From CAZAQS01 sp964486825 (lineage in GTDB: Bacteria; Chloroflexota; Anaerolineae; Anaerolineales; UBA4823), in NCBI GenBank assembly GCA_964486825.1, contig CAZAQS010000114.1:1-14305 (forward strand): a DNA stretch of 14,305 nucleotides. The letters run 5' to 3'. A program made the translations under genes and the position numbers. Under the pieces are notes generated by a model, which saw only the letters and a list, made by a program, of their open reading frames with translations, was not told where the DNA came from and searched no databases. This document shows, piece by piece, positions 5,881-13,089 of the stretch. Every line of letters starts with the position of its first letter. Positions within the stretch are counted from its first letter, which is position 1.

Positions 5881-6675
5881 ATGAAAAGGGTTTCGTTCCT
5901 GGCAATTTTGGTCCTGGTATTGGCTTTGAGCGTGATACCGGCAGCCGCCATCACCGGGGGCGAGCTGGACGGAGATGGTCACCCCAACGTAGGCCTGATG
6001 ATCGCTGACATCGATGGGGAGCCGCAATGGCGCTGCTCGGGCACGCGAATCGAGCCCAGGGTGTTCCTGACGGCCGGCCACTGCGTTGGAGATGGGGCGA
6101 ATGGAGCCCGGGTGTGGTTCGAAAACGACATGGCCAACGTACAAGATTATCCTTACGGTGGTGTCACTGCGATAGAGGGCACACCCATCCCCCATCCCCT
6201 GTATTTCTGGGGCGGGTCCGATAAACACGACGTCGGCCTGGTCATCCTGGAGCAGGCGGGCGATATTGAGCCGGCCAGGCTACCGGCGCCGGACTTGCTC
6301 TCTCAACTCAAGAGAGACCGCGTTCTAAGGGGTGGGTACCCGGAAGGCGTCTTTTTCCGGTCGGTGGGGTATGGTATCAACCTTGTGTCATGGCCTCCGC
6401 CCGAACTCGACAACAATAAAATTCGCCAGGTATCCGAGTCCGAATACACCTCCCTCACAAAAGTTCACCTACACCTGTCGCAGAAAGCCGTCTTTGGCGA
6501 AAGCGGTAGCTGCTTTGGCGATTCGGGTGGCCCGGTCTTCTGGGTGGATCCCGAAGGGAACGAAATTATCGTGGCGGTGACCTCATCCGGCGATGGTCAA
6601 TGCGTGGCGACGGGTTTCAACTACCGTGTGGACGTGCCGGAAATTCTGGGTTGGATCTATAGCCAATTCCCGTAG
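5881..6675 (+). CDS. Secreted chymotrypsin-fold (S1) serine protease
   Basis: ATG 5881 follows a strong ribosome binding site (AAGGAGGAG, 5869-5877), giving 264 residues. Residues 1-23 are a signal peptide ending PAAA. The catalytic triad is H67 in LTAGHC, D117 in HDVGLVIL and S215 in GDSGGP. The mature protein would begin ITGGE, directly after the signal peptidase site, and corresponds to the IVGG N-terminus of active trypsins. Six residues before the catalytic Ser (position 189, the base of the S1 pocket) is Gly in SGSCFGDSGG, not Asp, so trypsin-like Arg/Lys preference is unlikely and a hydrophobic or elastase-like preference is more probable. It acts outside the cytoplasm. The gene is transcribed toward the racemase gene. 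Confidence 0.9.
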   Translation: MKRVSFLAILVLVLALSVIPAAAITGGELDGDGHPNVGLMIADIDGEPQWRCSGTRIEPRVFLTAGHCVGDGANGARVWFENDMANVQDYPYGGVTAIEGTPIPHPLYFWGGSDKHDVGLVILEQAGDIEPARLPAPDLLSQLKRDRVLRGGYPEGVFFRSVGYGINLVSWPPPELDNNKIRQVSESEYTSLTKVHLHLSQKAVFGESGSCFGDSGGPVFWVDPEGNEIIVAVTSSGDGQCVATGFNYRVDVPEILGWIYSQFP

Positions 6676-6704
6676 GGGTACGGCGGGACAGGCGCAACGA
6701 AGAT
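6650..6704. repeat. 55-bp sequence repeated across the N gap (left copy)
   Basis: Bases 6650-6704 are identical to 6805-6859 and end exactly where the N run starts. The left copy includes the last residues and stop codon of the protease gene. Confidence 0.95.
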
Positions 6705-6804
6705 NNNNNNNNNNNNNNNNNNNNNNNNNNNNNNNNNNNNNNNNNNNNNNNNNNNNNNNNNNNNNNNNNNNNNNNNNNNNNNNNNNNNNNNNNNNNNNNN
6801 NNNN
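6705..6804. other. Scaffold gap of 100 N
   Basis: Exactly 100 N lie between two identical 55-base ends. This is what a de Bruijn assembler with k=55 gives when it joins neighbouring edges that share one k-mer, so the true distance is probably -55 (an overlap), with no missing sequence. Confidence 0.9.
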
Positions 6805-6859
6805 GTTGGATCTATAGCCAATTCCCGTAGGGGTACGGCGGGACAGGCGCAACGAAGAT
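6805..6859. repeat. 55-bp sequence repeated across the N gap (right copy)
   Basis: This is an exact copy of 6650-6704 and starts at the first base after the N run. It is most likely the same genomic bases written twice. A second protease 3' end encoded here is therefore not real. Confidence 0.95.
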
Positions 6860-6884
6860 CTTTTCATCCCTCGCCATGCCCCTA
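6827..6884. repeat. Imperfect GTAGGGG palindromic repeat between convergent genes
   Basis: GTAGGGGTACGGCGGGA (from 6827) is an imperfect inverted copy of the segment ending ...CGCCATGCCCCTAC at 6884. Read on the minus strand, the right arm starts GTAGGGGCATGGCGAGGGA. The arms differ mainly at positions that still allow G-U pairs. Dispersed palindromes beginning GTAGGGGC and ending GCCCCTAC are common in some bacterial genomes, including Chloroflexota and cyanobacteria as I recall. It may act as a bidirectional terminator for the protease and racemase genes. The right arm contains the racemase stop codon. Confidence 0.55.
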
Positions 6885-7571
6885 CAAGGCGTATTCAACG
6901 GCCGCTTCAGCGTGGATCCTGGCTGTATCAAAGACGGGCACTGGACTGTCTTTCTGGTGGACCAGTAATCCGATTTCCGTACATCCTAATATGATACCCT
7001 GGGCGCCGGATTGGACCAGGCGACCTATCACCTGCACATATTGAGCTTTCGACTCCGGCCTGATCACACCCAGCACCAATTCCTGGTAGATCACCCGGTC
7101 GATGATTTCTCGCTCCTGGTCATCCGGGATGAGCACGGTAAGACCGTGCTGTTGCTGCAGGCGGCCTTTGTAGAAGTCTTCTTCCATCGTGAAGCGCGTT
7201 CCCAGTAAGCCAACCTGATCGATCCCCGCCGCACGGATCGCTTGAGCTGTAGCGTCCGCAATATGCAGGAAAGGGATGTTGATCTTGGCCTGGATATCCT
7301 CCGCCAGCTTGTGCATGGTATTGGTACACAGCAGAACGAAATCCGCCCCGGCCCTTTCGACACTTTGGGCGGCTGCGACGAGTACTTGGGAAGCTTCCTG
7401 CCACCTGCCCTGGTGTTGCAGGATCTCGATCTCGGCGAAATCAACCGAATACATCACGCATTTGGCCGAGTGTAGACCACCCAGCTTCTCCTTGACCGAC
7501 TCATTGACGAAGCGGTAATACTCGATGGAGGATTCCCAGCTCATGCCGCCGATCAGCCCTATGGTTTTCAT
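6882..7571 (-). CDS. ygeA: YgeA-type aspartate/glutamate racemase family protein
   Basis: The start is the ATG at 7571 (MKTIGLIGGMSWESS), with GGAGG at 7580-7576; the longer frame to 7622 only adds an unlikely leader. The 229 residues match the length of E. coli YgeA, a broad-specificity, PLP-independent amino acid racemase. The two catalytic cysteines that move the alpha proton lie in LCTNTMHK (C82) and GCTEIGLL (C197). The LGTRFTMEEDFYKGRL and VFDTARIHAEAAVEYAL segments also follow the family closely. The enzyme is cytosolic and interconverts L- and D-amino acids; the exact substrate cannot be read here. It lies 124 bases downstream of the thiol dioxygenase gene on the same strand, so co-transcription is possible. 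Confidence 0.9.
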   Translation of the reverse strand: MKTIGLIGGMSWESSIEYYRFVNESVKEKLGGLHSAKCVMYSVDFAEIEILQHQGRWQEASQVLVAAAQSVERAGADFVLLCTNTMHKLAEDIQAKINIPFLHIADATAQAIRAAGIDQVGLLGTRFTMEEDFYKGRLQQQHGLTVLIPDDQEREIIDRVIYQELVLGVIRPESKAQYVQVIGRLVQSGAQGIILGCTEIGLLVHQKDSPVPVFDTARIHAEAAVEYAL

Positions 7572-7695
7572 TTTCCCTCCTACAAGGTTTTGGGGAAAGT
7601 CATCTCTGAAATACGTTCCCATCGTTTGTAGAGCTTTATTATGCCAGGGTTCTTGCCTCCATCAATCCCGATTCTGGAGCACACAGCCGCCTGGA

Positions 7696-8238
7696 TCACG
7701 GTTCCCTCAGCTCTCCCTGCCATTGGCTATCCTGGACCAGGAAATGCAGCGCCACCGTCACTTGCTGGGGATCGGCGCCAACTGGTTGGTGGACGTCCTG
7801 CGCCATGAATATATAACCCGTCCCAGGTGGATAGTCAAGCTCGCCGCTCAACACCAGGTTACCCTTGGAATCAAGGATGAACCACCGGTTGCGCTCGAGG
7901 CCCTGGACTGTCGCCGCACATCCCCAGCCACCGTGGTCGTGAGCGTGCGTCTCTTGTCCTGGTCTAAGGATAATTGCCGCCAACGACCAATTCTCGCTTG
8001 CATCATATAAGACGCGCCGTTGGTATCCAGTAGCAGATCCCGTCACACTGTTAAAATCGAGTTGCAGCGCCAGCGTTTTGACCTCCTCCAAAACCCGCGC
8101 CTGGAGCGTTGGTGAGGCATGTGACAGCGGGCAAAGGGCGTTGACTCGAGTCACGAAACGCTCAATAAGAAAATCCTGCCTATGCTGTATTTTGTGAAGG
8201 GCCTGGGTGGTGGGTTGTGTGAATGAATTCTTGTTCAT
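7696..8238 (-). CDS. Cysteine dioxygenase-like thiol dioxygenase (cupin)
   Basis: I choose ATG 8238 (180 residues). GGAGG at 8258-8254 is rather far upstream, so the start is moderately certain. The iron ligands of the thiol dioxygenase family are H100 and H102 in HAHDH and H150 in DVHQPV. Rat CDO landmarks align with equal spacing: Y58/R60 to Y72/R74 (the carboxylate-binding Arg), C93 to C107 and H155 to H165. Y157, which crosslinks to C93 in CDO, is Leu167 here. The Arg suggests an amino-acid thiol such as cysteine. The enzyme would oxidise the thiol to a sulfinic acid with O2. It is divergent from the HxlR regulator and upstream of an amino acid racemase. Confidence 0.75.
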   Translation of the reverse strand: MNKNSFTQPTTQALHKIQHRQDFLIERFVTRVNALCPLSHASPTLQARVLEEVKTLALQLDFNSVTGSATGYQRRVLYDASENWSLAAIILRPGQETHAHDHGGWGCAATVQGLERNRWFILDSKGNLVLSGELDYPPGTGYIFMAQDVHQPVGADPQQVTVALHFLVQDSQWQGELREP

Positions 8239-8378
8239 GAGCAGTCTTTTCTGCCTCCTGTTCGTCGATTGAAATTTCAATGGCACATCCCCCTCTTCAT
8301 CTGGCAATCCTACCAGAAAATAAAACAAATGTTCTATAAGCCCGAATGATAACGGTATTGCTTCAAAAAGTCAAGTAT

Positions 8379-8393
8379 TAATTATCATAATTA
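8379..8393. promoter_or_regulatory. AT-rich palindrome in the divergent HxlR/dioxygenase spacer
   Basis: TAATTAT-C-ATAATTA is a perfect 7-bp dyad in an AT-rich stretch, about 54 bases ahead of the HxlR start and 141 bases ahead of the dioxygenase start. HxlR and related winged-helix dimers bind short symmetrical AT-rich sites, so it is a candidate operator controlling both directions. Confidence 0.4.
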
Positions 8394-8446
8394 TTGTAAA
8401 TTTTAAGAATAATAAGATAGCGGCTATATATGATATACTGTGGGCT

Positions 8447-9121
8447 ATGAGGAATAAAAGTTATCAACAATATTGTGGGTTAGCCTATGCCCTGGATATC
8501 GTGGGAGAACGTTGGACGATCCTCATTATCCGTGAATTGATCGCCGGCCCGCGCAGGTTTAAAGATCTCCTGGATGGACTTCCGGGCATTAGCACGAATT
8601 TGCTCTCTGAGCGCCTTAAAAGCCTGGAGCAGGGTGGTCTGCTCAAGCGGCGCGTCTTACCCCCGCCAGCAGGTTCGACCGTCTATGAGTTGACCCCCTT
8701 GGGAATGGCTTTGGAAAATACTTTGATTGAACTGGGAAAGTGGGGTAGCCAATTTGTACCCCCCTCGCCAGGCGAGGCCAGCTTATTGAACGTGGGCTCC
8801 TACGCGTTGACCTTGAAAACCTTTTTCCGGCCAGAGCATGCACAGGGGGTCGATGAGATATATGAGCTGCATATTGATGATGAAGTTCTTAAGGTAGAAG
8901 TGAAAGAAGGAAAGCTCCAGGTCCGCCAAGGCGAAGCCCTCGATCAGGACCTGGTTTTGCATACCGATATGCCAACCTATTTGGGTTTGCTAACCGGTCA
9001 GATCGAACCAGGTCAAGCTGTATCTAATGGACGGGTCCAGATAGAAGGAAACCGGCCCGGAGAAGCTCTGGAGGTATTGCGCCGCTTCCTGAATATTTGC
9101 GGAGTACCAGGTGTAGGTTAA
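8447..9121 (+). CDS. HxlR-family regulator fused to an SCP2-like domain
   Basis: The protein has 224 residues. Residues 5-100 are a winged-helix HxlR domain with YCGLAYALDIVGERWT, GPRRFKDLL, LPGISTNLLSERLKSLE and PPAGSTVYELTPLG, each close to the family pattern. Residues about 110-220 form an SCP2/sterol-carrier-like fold (DEIYELHIDDEVLKVEV...DLVLHTDMPTYLGLLTG), as in many regulators of this subgroup, where it may bind a lipid-like or hydrophobic effector. There is no ribosome binding site before ATG 8447, and TATACT ends seven bases upstream, so a leaderless mRNA is possible. The gene is divergent from the thiol dioxygenase gene, a likely target. Its stop codon overlaps by a few bases with the protein-like remnant on the other strand. 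Confidence 0.9.
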   Translation: MRNKSYQQYCGLAYALDIVGERWTILIIRELIAGPRRFKDLLDGLPGISTNLLSERLKSLEQGGLLKRRVLPPPAGSTVYELTPLGMALENTLIELGKWGSQFVPPSPGEASLLNVGSYALTLKTFFRPEHAQGVDEIYELHIDDEVLKVEVKEGKLQVRQGEALDQDLVLHTDMPTYLGLLTGQIEPGQAVSNGRVQIEGNRPGEALEVLRRFLNICGVPGVG

Positions 9122-9246
9122 GAAACCTGCGTGGTATACGTAGGGGTGTAGTAGTGACCATCCCGCTGCGGGTCAAATACAGGCAGGTACATGTCCCGCA
9201 CAGCAGTTTGTACAGCCAGATCTAACAGCCGTTGGCCTGGTTCCAG
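9118..9246 (-). pseudogene. Short protein-like remnant after the YdeI-family gene
   Basis: On the minus strand, directly after the TAA of the YdeI-family gene and in the same frame, 42 codons read without stop to a TAA at 9120-9118. They begin LEPGQRLLDLAVQTAVRDMY and end YTPTYTTQVS. The composition is protein-like, but there is no proper start and YdeI-family proteins normally end near the preceding YP. I read it as the 3' remnant of another gene. A readthrough extension or a very short gene from the internal Met are alternatives. No family is recognised. Confidence 0.35.
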
Positions 9247-9831
9247 TTATGGATAGAGCACCTTCTGCTCGCTCAACATGGCTACGAATTGTTCTATGCG
9301 CCTGGCGCGTGTTTCTGGCTTTTTTGCATCCTGAATGCGGTAGAGGATGGCATACCGGTTGCGACTGTCCAATGTTTCGAAAAATTCCTGTGCCTTTTCA
9401 TTTTTCTTCAACGCCAACCGCAGGTCGTCCGGGACTGCCATATTCCGTGGGCTATCATAGGCGGCATCCCAGCGCCCATCAGCCCTGGCCCGCTCAACCT
9501 CACGCAGGCCAGCCGGTTTCATTTTCCCTTCAGTTATGAGTCTCTCGGCCCTCTCCCGGTTGATCTTTGACCATTTGCTCTTCGCCCGGCGGGGTGAGAA
9601 GCGCTGAAGCCAGTACGATCCATCGAACTTGTCCTTCTGCCCATCAATCCATCCATAACACAGGGCTATTTCAAGCGCTTCATCGTAGGAAACGCTGGCT
9701 ATGCCCGAATCCTTCTTCGCCAACTTCAGCCATAAACCAGGCGAGGCGGCGTGATTCTCGGCAAGCCACTGCTCCCAGGTTTCTGGAGATGGAAAAGCAA
9801 TCGTTAGTAAGTTGGTTTGATTCGCTTCCAT
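9247..9831 (-). CDS. YdeI/OmpD-associated family protein
   Basis: The 194 residues show the family pattern: an N-terminal segment with FPSPETWEQWLAENH and GLWLKLAKK, then SYDEALEIALCYGWIDGQ and WLQRFSPRRAKSKWSKINRERAERL. The C-terminal OmdA-like part (VPDDLRLALKKNEKAQEFFETLDSRNRYAILYRI...) is followed by a basic KKPETRARRIEQFV. Members are small cytosolic proteins sometimes annotated as involved in bacteriocin protection, but the biochemical role is not established. The ribosome binding site before ATG 9831 is weak. The gene is convergent with the HxlR gene and divergent from the MalT-like regulator; nothing nearby explains its role. Confidence 0.85.
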   Translation of the reverse strand: MEANQTNLLTIAFPSPETWEQWLAENHAASPGLWLKLAKKDSGIASVSYDEALEIALCYGWIDGQKDKFDGSYWLQRFSPRRAKSKWSKINRERAERLITEGKMKPAGLREVERARADGRWDAAYDSPRNMAVPDDLRLALKKNEKAQEFFETLDSRNRYAILYRIQDAKKPETRARRIEQFVAMLSEQKVLYP

Positions 9832-9914
9832 TCGCTAAAGTCCATCCTTTCCTTATTCAACCCGGTCCCACCCTTCCTCACGCAAATTTATGCATGTATA
9901 TCATATTTTCTTGA

Positions 9915-10058
9915 AATTTCGTCCTCACTTCCGCCAGCCCTCGCGCCGAGAAGCCGCGCGCGGATGTGGAGAGCCAATTGCCGGTCGAGCGGGTGCAGGT
10001 GATCCGGGAGTGTGCGCCCGGTTTGAATACCCAGATGCTGGTAGCTGCTGATGTATAA
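9915..10058 (+). pseudogene. Possible gene remnant ahead of the LuxR regulator
   Basis: From after a TGA (9912-9914) to TAA 10056, this frame reads a protein-like segment including RAEKPRADVESQLPVERVQV and IRECAPGLNTQMLVAADV. It starts at a sharp change from AT-rich (9880-9920) to GC-rich sequence. There is no good ribosome binding site; GTG 9966 could start a 30-residue peptide. It may be the tail of a lost gene. The opposite strand is also open here, so chance is possible. Confidence 0.25.
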
Positions 10059-10059
10059 T
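10054..10059 (+). promoter_or_regulatory. TATAAT -10 element of the LuxR regulator gene
   Basis: A perfect TATAAT ends ten bases before ATG 10070, so transcription would begin at or next to the start codon. There is no Shine-Dalgarno sequence between them, which supports a leaderless mRNA. A TTGAAT (10023-10028) is too far away (25 bases) to be the -35. Confidence 0.5.
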
Positions 10060-10069
10060 CTACCTGAAC

Positions 10070-12808
10070 ATGTCCGTACCCATCCTCTCCACCAAGCTCT
10101 ATATCCCACCCGCTCGGCCGAACGCCATCGCGCGTCCTAGACTGACCGAAAAATTGGCGGCTGCCCTGAGCCAGCCAGGCTGTTTCACATTACTTTCCGG
10201 ACCAGCAGGGTCCGGGAAAACAACATTGCTGAGCGAGGTGATCGGTCAAGTTCAAACACCAGTTGCCTGGGTCTCTCTCGACGAAGGCGACAACGACCCG
10301 ATCCGGTTTTGGACGTACCTGATCGCAGCTACCGGTTCGATCCAGGCTGGGGTAGGCGAATCCGCCTTGGCGCTCCTGCGCATGGCCCAACCCCTCCCGG
10401 TCGAGGCCGTTCCGGAGATCCTGATCAACGATCTCGCCCGGCTAGACCTCGATCTGGCGCTGATCCTGGATGATTTCCACGCTATCCACAACGAAAGCAT
10501 TCACACGGCCTTTACTTTCCTGCTCGAGCACTTACCACATAACCTGCACCTGGTAGTCTCCACGCGTCTCGACCCTCCCTGGCCTCTGGCCCGCTTCCGC
10601 GCCCGCAACCAATTGGTCGAACTACGCGCCAATGACCTGCGCTTCAGTGTTGCCGAAGCGGCAGAATTTCTAAACCAAACCATGCGGCTTATTCTGTCCG
10701 CTGAGAATGTGGCGGCCCTGGAAGCGCGTACGGAAGGCTGGATTGCAGGCCTGCAACTGGCTGCCCTCTCCATGCAAGGGCGCAGCGATCTGGACGGTTT
10801 CGTCAAAGCCTTTACCGGCAGTCACGCCTACGTGGCCGAATACCTGCTCGAGGAAGTGCTCCAGGGCCAACCAGTAGAGATGCAGGCCTTCCTGCTGAAA
10901 ACTTCCCTCCTGGAGTGCCTGAGCGCCGGGTTGTGCGACTCCGTCACCGGGCGACAGGATTCAGGGGCTGTGCTGGGAGTCCTGCAGCGGGCAAACCTGT
11001 TCGTTATTCCCCTAGACGATGAAAATATTTGGTTTCGTTACCACCACCTGTTCGCCGATTTGCTGCAGGCGCGTCTCCAACAGGTTCAAACGCCAGAGGC
11101 CATTGCAGACTTGCACCAGCGCGCCGCAGAATGGTATGAAGGAAAGGGGTACGTCGTCGAAGCTGTAAACCACGCTTTGGCAGCCAGGGATTTCAACGAC
11201 TCAGCGCGTTTGATTGGACAGCATGCCCACCCGATGATTACTCGCGGTGAATTGGTCACCCTCATGCGCTGGATCGATGCATTGCCTGAGGAGGTGATTT
11301 CATCTCACCCGATGGTCACCATCGCCAAAGCATGGGCGCTAACATTGCAAGGCGCGATACGCCAGGTCGAGCCGCTGCTGCAGCAGGCAGAAGCGAAAAT
11401 CGAAATGGGGGACGAGACGATTGTGGCAAGGGAATTTTTAGGGAACGCGGCTGCCATTCGTGCCTTCTTCGCAATGATGGCAGGAGAGTATCCCCGCGCT
11501 CTGGAGCTGGCAGAGCTAGCCCAGGCGCTATTGCCGGAGCACAGCGTTCACGTGCACTGGCTTCTGCCTTACACACTTGGCGCTTCCTATCGTGGTCGAG
11601 GTCAATACGAAAGGGCGATGGAGGCATTCGAACGCCTGGCCCGGATGGGCGAATTGGGCGATAATCTCATCATATGGGCGACAGGCGTCACCGAAGTTGC
11701 TATTGTCAGCAGGCATCAGGGCAGGCTCCGGAAAGCTGGCGAAATATCCCGCCAGGCCCTTCAAAAGATTGAGGAGCGGGGTGAACTTCAGTTCGGTTCG
11801 ATTGCTAAATTGGAGGTGCCGCTGATCGAGGTTCTGCGAGAACAAAATGAGCTGGAAGAAGCCTATCAGCGGGTAAATGGTGTCATCGCGCGCATGCAGA
11901 GTTGGCCGATGCCGACGGACCGCATATTCGCTTACCTGGCGCTGGTCCACGTCCAGGAGGCGCAGGGAGATTTCCTGGGCGCCTTCGAGACCCTGCGCGT
12001 TGCGAAGGACCTCAAAGCTAACCATCCTGTGCTGATGAACCTGGCGCGTTCTGTGGACCTAACCGAAATCCGGCTTTCAATAGCAATGGGAGATGTCACC
12101 GCTGCGAGTCGCATGATGGATGAGCTCCATCCTGTGGAGAGCGGCATGCTGTATTTGCGCGACCAGGAGCTGTTGTTGCTCGCTCGCTTACGTTTAGCGC
12201 AAGGCAAACCAGGTGAGGCGGAAAGGATCATATCCCCGCTGGCTATCGACGCACAGGCTGGTGAGCGAATAGGAGCTTTGATTGAGATCCTTGCCCTGCA
12301 AGCCTGCGTATTAAATGAGCAAAGCCACCAACAAGCCGCACTGGCGGCGCTGACAAAAGCATTGGCCCTGGCTGAGCCGGAGGGGTTTGTACGCGTTTTC
12401 CTGGATGAAGGCCAGGGGATGCGCCAGTTACTGGCTGCTGTTGGGAGAAGTTTGGCGGCTTCCAAAGATCCTGCCTCAAGCTCTCTCAAGGCCTACGTCA
12501 CCAGGCTGCTCGACGCTTTTCGTGGTAGTTTTACGCCCGGTGTGCCTGCTCCTTCTGGAGATAAAATTGACGGACTGGTTGAGGGCTTGTCTGCAAGAGA
12601 AATAGAAGTCTTAGAGCTCGTCGCTGCCGGCGACTCGAACCGGGCGATTGCTGAGAAGTTGGTCATCACTGTCAGCGCAGTCAAGAAGCACACTGCCAAT
12701 ATCTACGGAAAGCTGAATGTCAACAGCCGCACCCAGGCGGTTGCCCGCGCCCGCCAGCTTGGACTGCTTCCCAACGGCGAGGAAAACTCGAGAAGCGGAG
12801 CAACTTGA
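10070..12808 (+). CDS. MalT-like LuxR-family ATP-dependent transcriptional regulator
   Basis: At 912 residues the protein has the size and order of MalT-type STAND regulators. The N-terminus ILSTKLYIPPARPN...RPRLTEKL is typical. Walker A is GPAGSGKT (44-51) and Walker B is ALILDDFH (about 130-137), followed by STRLDPPWPLARFRARNQLVELRANDLRF and the winged-helix part (GWIAGLQLAALSMQG; FRYHHLFADLLQARL). A TPR-like helical region runs about 380-800 and should sense a ligand or partner. The C-terminal LuxR/FixJ-type HTH is about 840-900 (LSAREIEVLELVAAGDSNRAI...KLNVNSRTQAVARA). ATP and an inducer would drive multimerisation on DNA in the cytosol. There is no receiver domain. The gene is transcribed alone, and neither its inducer nor its targets can be read. 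Confidence 0.93.
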   Translation: MSVPILSTKLYIPPARPNAIARPRLTEKLAAALSQPGCFTLLSGPAGSGKTTLLSEVIGQVQTPVAWVSLDEGDNDPIRFWTYLIAATGSIQAGVGESALALLRMAQPLPVEAVPEILINDLARLDLDLALILDDFHAIHNESIHTAFTFLLEHLPHNLHLVVSTRLDPPWPLARFRARNQLVELRANDLRFSVAEAAEFLNQTMRLILSAENVAALEARTEGWIAGLQLAALSMQGRSDLDGFVKAFTGSHAYVAEYLLEEVLQGQPVEMQAFLLKTSLLECLSAGLCDSVTGRQDSGAVLGVLQRANLFVIPLDDENIWFRYHHLFADLLQARLQQVQTPEAIADLHQRAAEWYEGKGYVVEAVNHALAARDFNDSARLIGQHAHPMITRGELVTLMRWIDALPEEVISSHPMVTIAKAWALTLQGAIRQVEPLLQQAEAKIEMGDETIVAREFLGNAAAIRAFFAMMAGEYPRALELAELAQALLPEHSVHVHWLLPYTLGASYRGRGQYERAMEAFERLARMGELGDNLIIWATGVTEVAIVSRHQGRLRKAGEISRQALQKIEERGELQFGSIAKLEVPLIEVLREQNELEEAYQRVNGVIARMQSWPMPTDRIFAYLALVHVQEAQGDFLGAFETLRVAKDLKANHPVLMNLARSVDLTEIRLSIAMGDVTAASRMMDELHPVESGMLYLRDQELLLLARLRLAQGKPGEAERIISPLAIDAQAGERIGALIEILALQACVLNEQSHQQAALAALTKALALAEPEGFVRVFLDEGQGMRQLLAAVGRSLAASKDPASSSLKAYVTRLLDAFRGSFTPGVPAPSGDKIDGLVEGLSAREIEVLELVAAGDSNRAIAEKLVITVSAVKKHTANIYGKLNVNSRTQAVARARQLGLLPNGEENSRSGAT

Positions 12809-12912
12809 GTTTTCCCTCTACACAGCGAGTAGTATCTGTCATCTGCCCCAATGACATAGAGCCACCCGCAACCACTCTTCGTTATGAAATAGGAGGACGT
12901 GGCGTCCCTTCA

Positions 12913-12947
12913 AGAGCAAGTGTACTTTGGTATACCTGCTCTCTTTT
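12913..12947 (+). terminator. Terminator-like hairpin after the LuxR regulator
   Basis: AGAGCAAGTGTAC (12913-12925) pairs with GTATACCTGCTCT (12930-12942), a 13-bp stem with one A-C mismatch and one G-U pair. The loop is TTTG, and CTTTT follows. It is about 105 bases after the stop codon. The rest of 12809-13089 holds no gene; it contains a GGACG-TGG-CGTCC dyad at 12895-12907 and the direct repeats at 12960. Confidence 0.55.
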
Positions 12948-12959
12948 GTATCCAGCGAT

Positions 12960-12989
12960 AGTGACATCCTTGGTACAGTGACATCCTTG
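12960..12989 (+). repeat. Tandem 13-bp direct repeats upstream of the dehydrogenase gene
   Basis: AGTGACATCCTTG occurs at 12960-12972 and 12977-12989 with a 17-base period. TTGGTA occurs three times nearby (12927, 12970, 13005), the last followed by GTGGACA, similar to the CAGTGACA after the second. The cluster ends about 80 bases before ATG 13090. It could be a cooperative regulator site. Confidence 0.5.
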
Positions 12990-13089
12990 AAGAAATGTCC
13001 TATATTGGTAGTGGACAGACAGCCATAACACAACACTAACCTCTCTCGGGCATGAAAATAGCGATTTTAGCGCATCAAGGAGAAAAAAA

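Noticed and set aside
6583..6867. Frames reading through the N run
   Set aside because: They consist of gap characters and duplicated flanks; the duplication is best explained by contig overlap.
7572..7622. 17-residue N-terminal extension of the racemase
   Set aside because: The internal ATG at 7571 has GGAGG at the right distance and gives the exact YgeA-type N-terminus.
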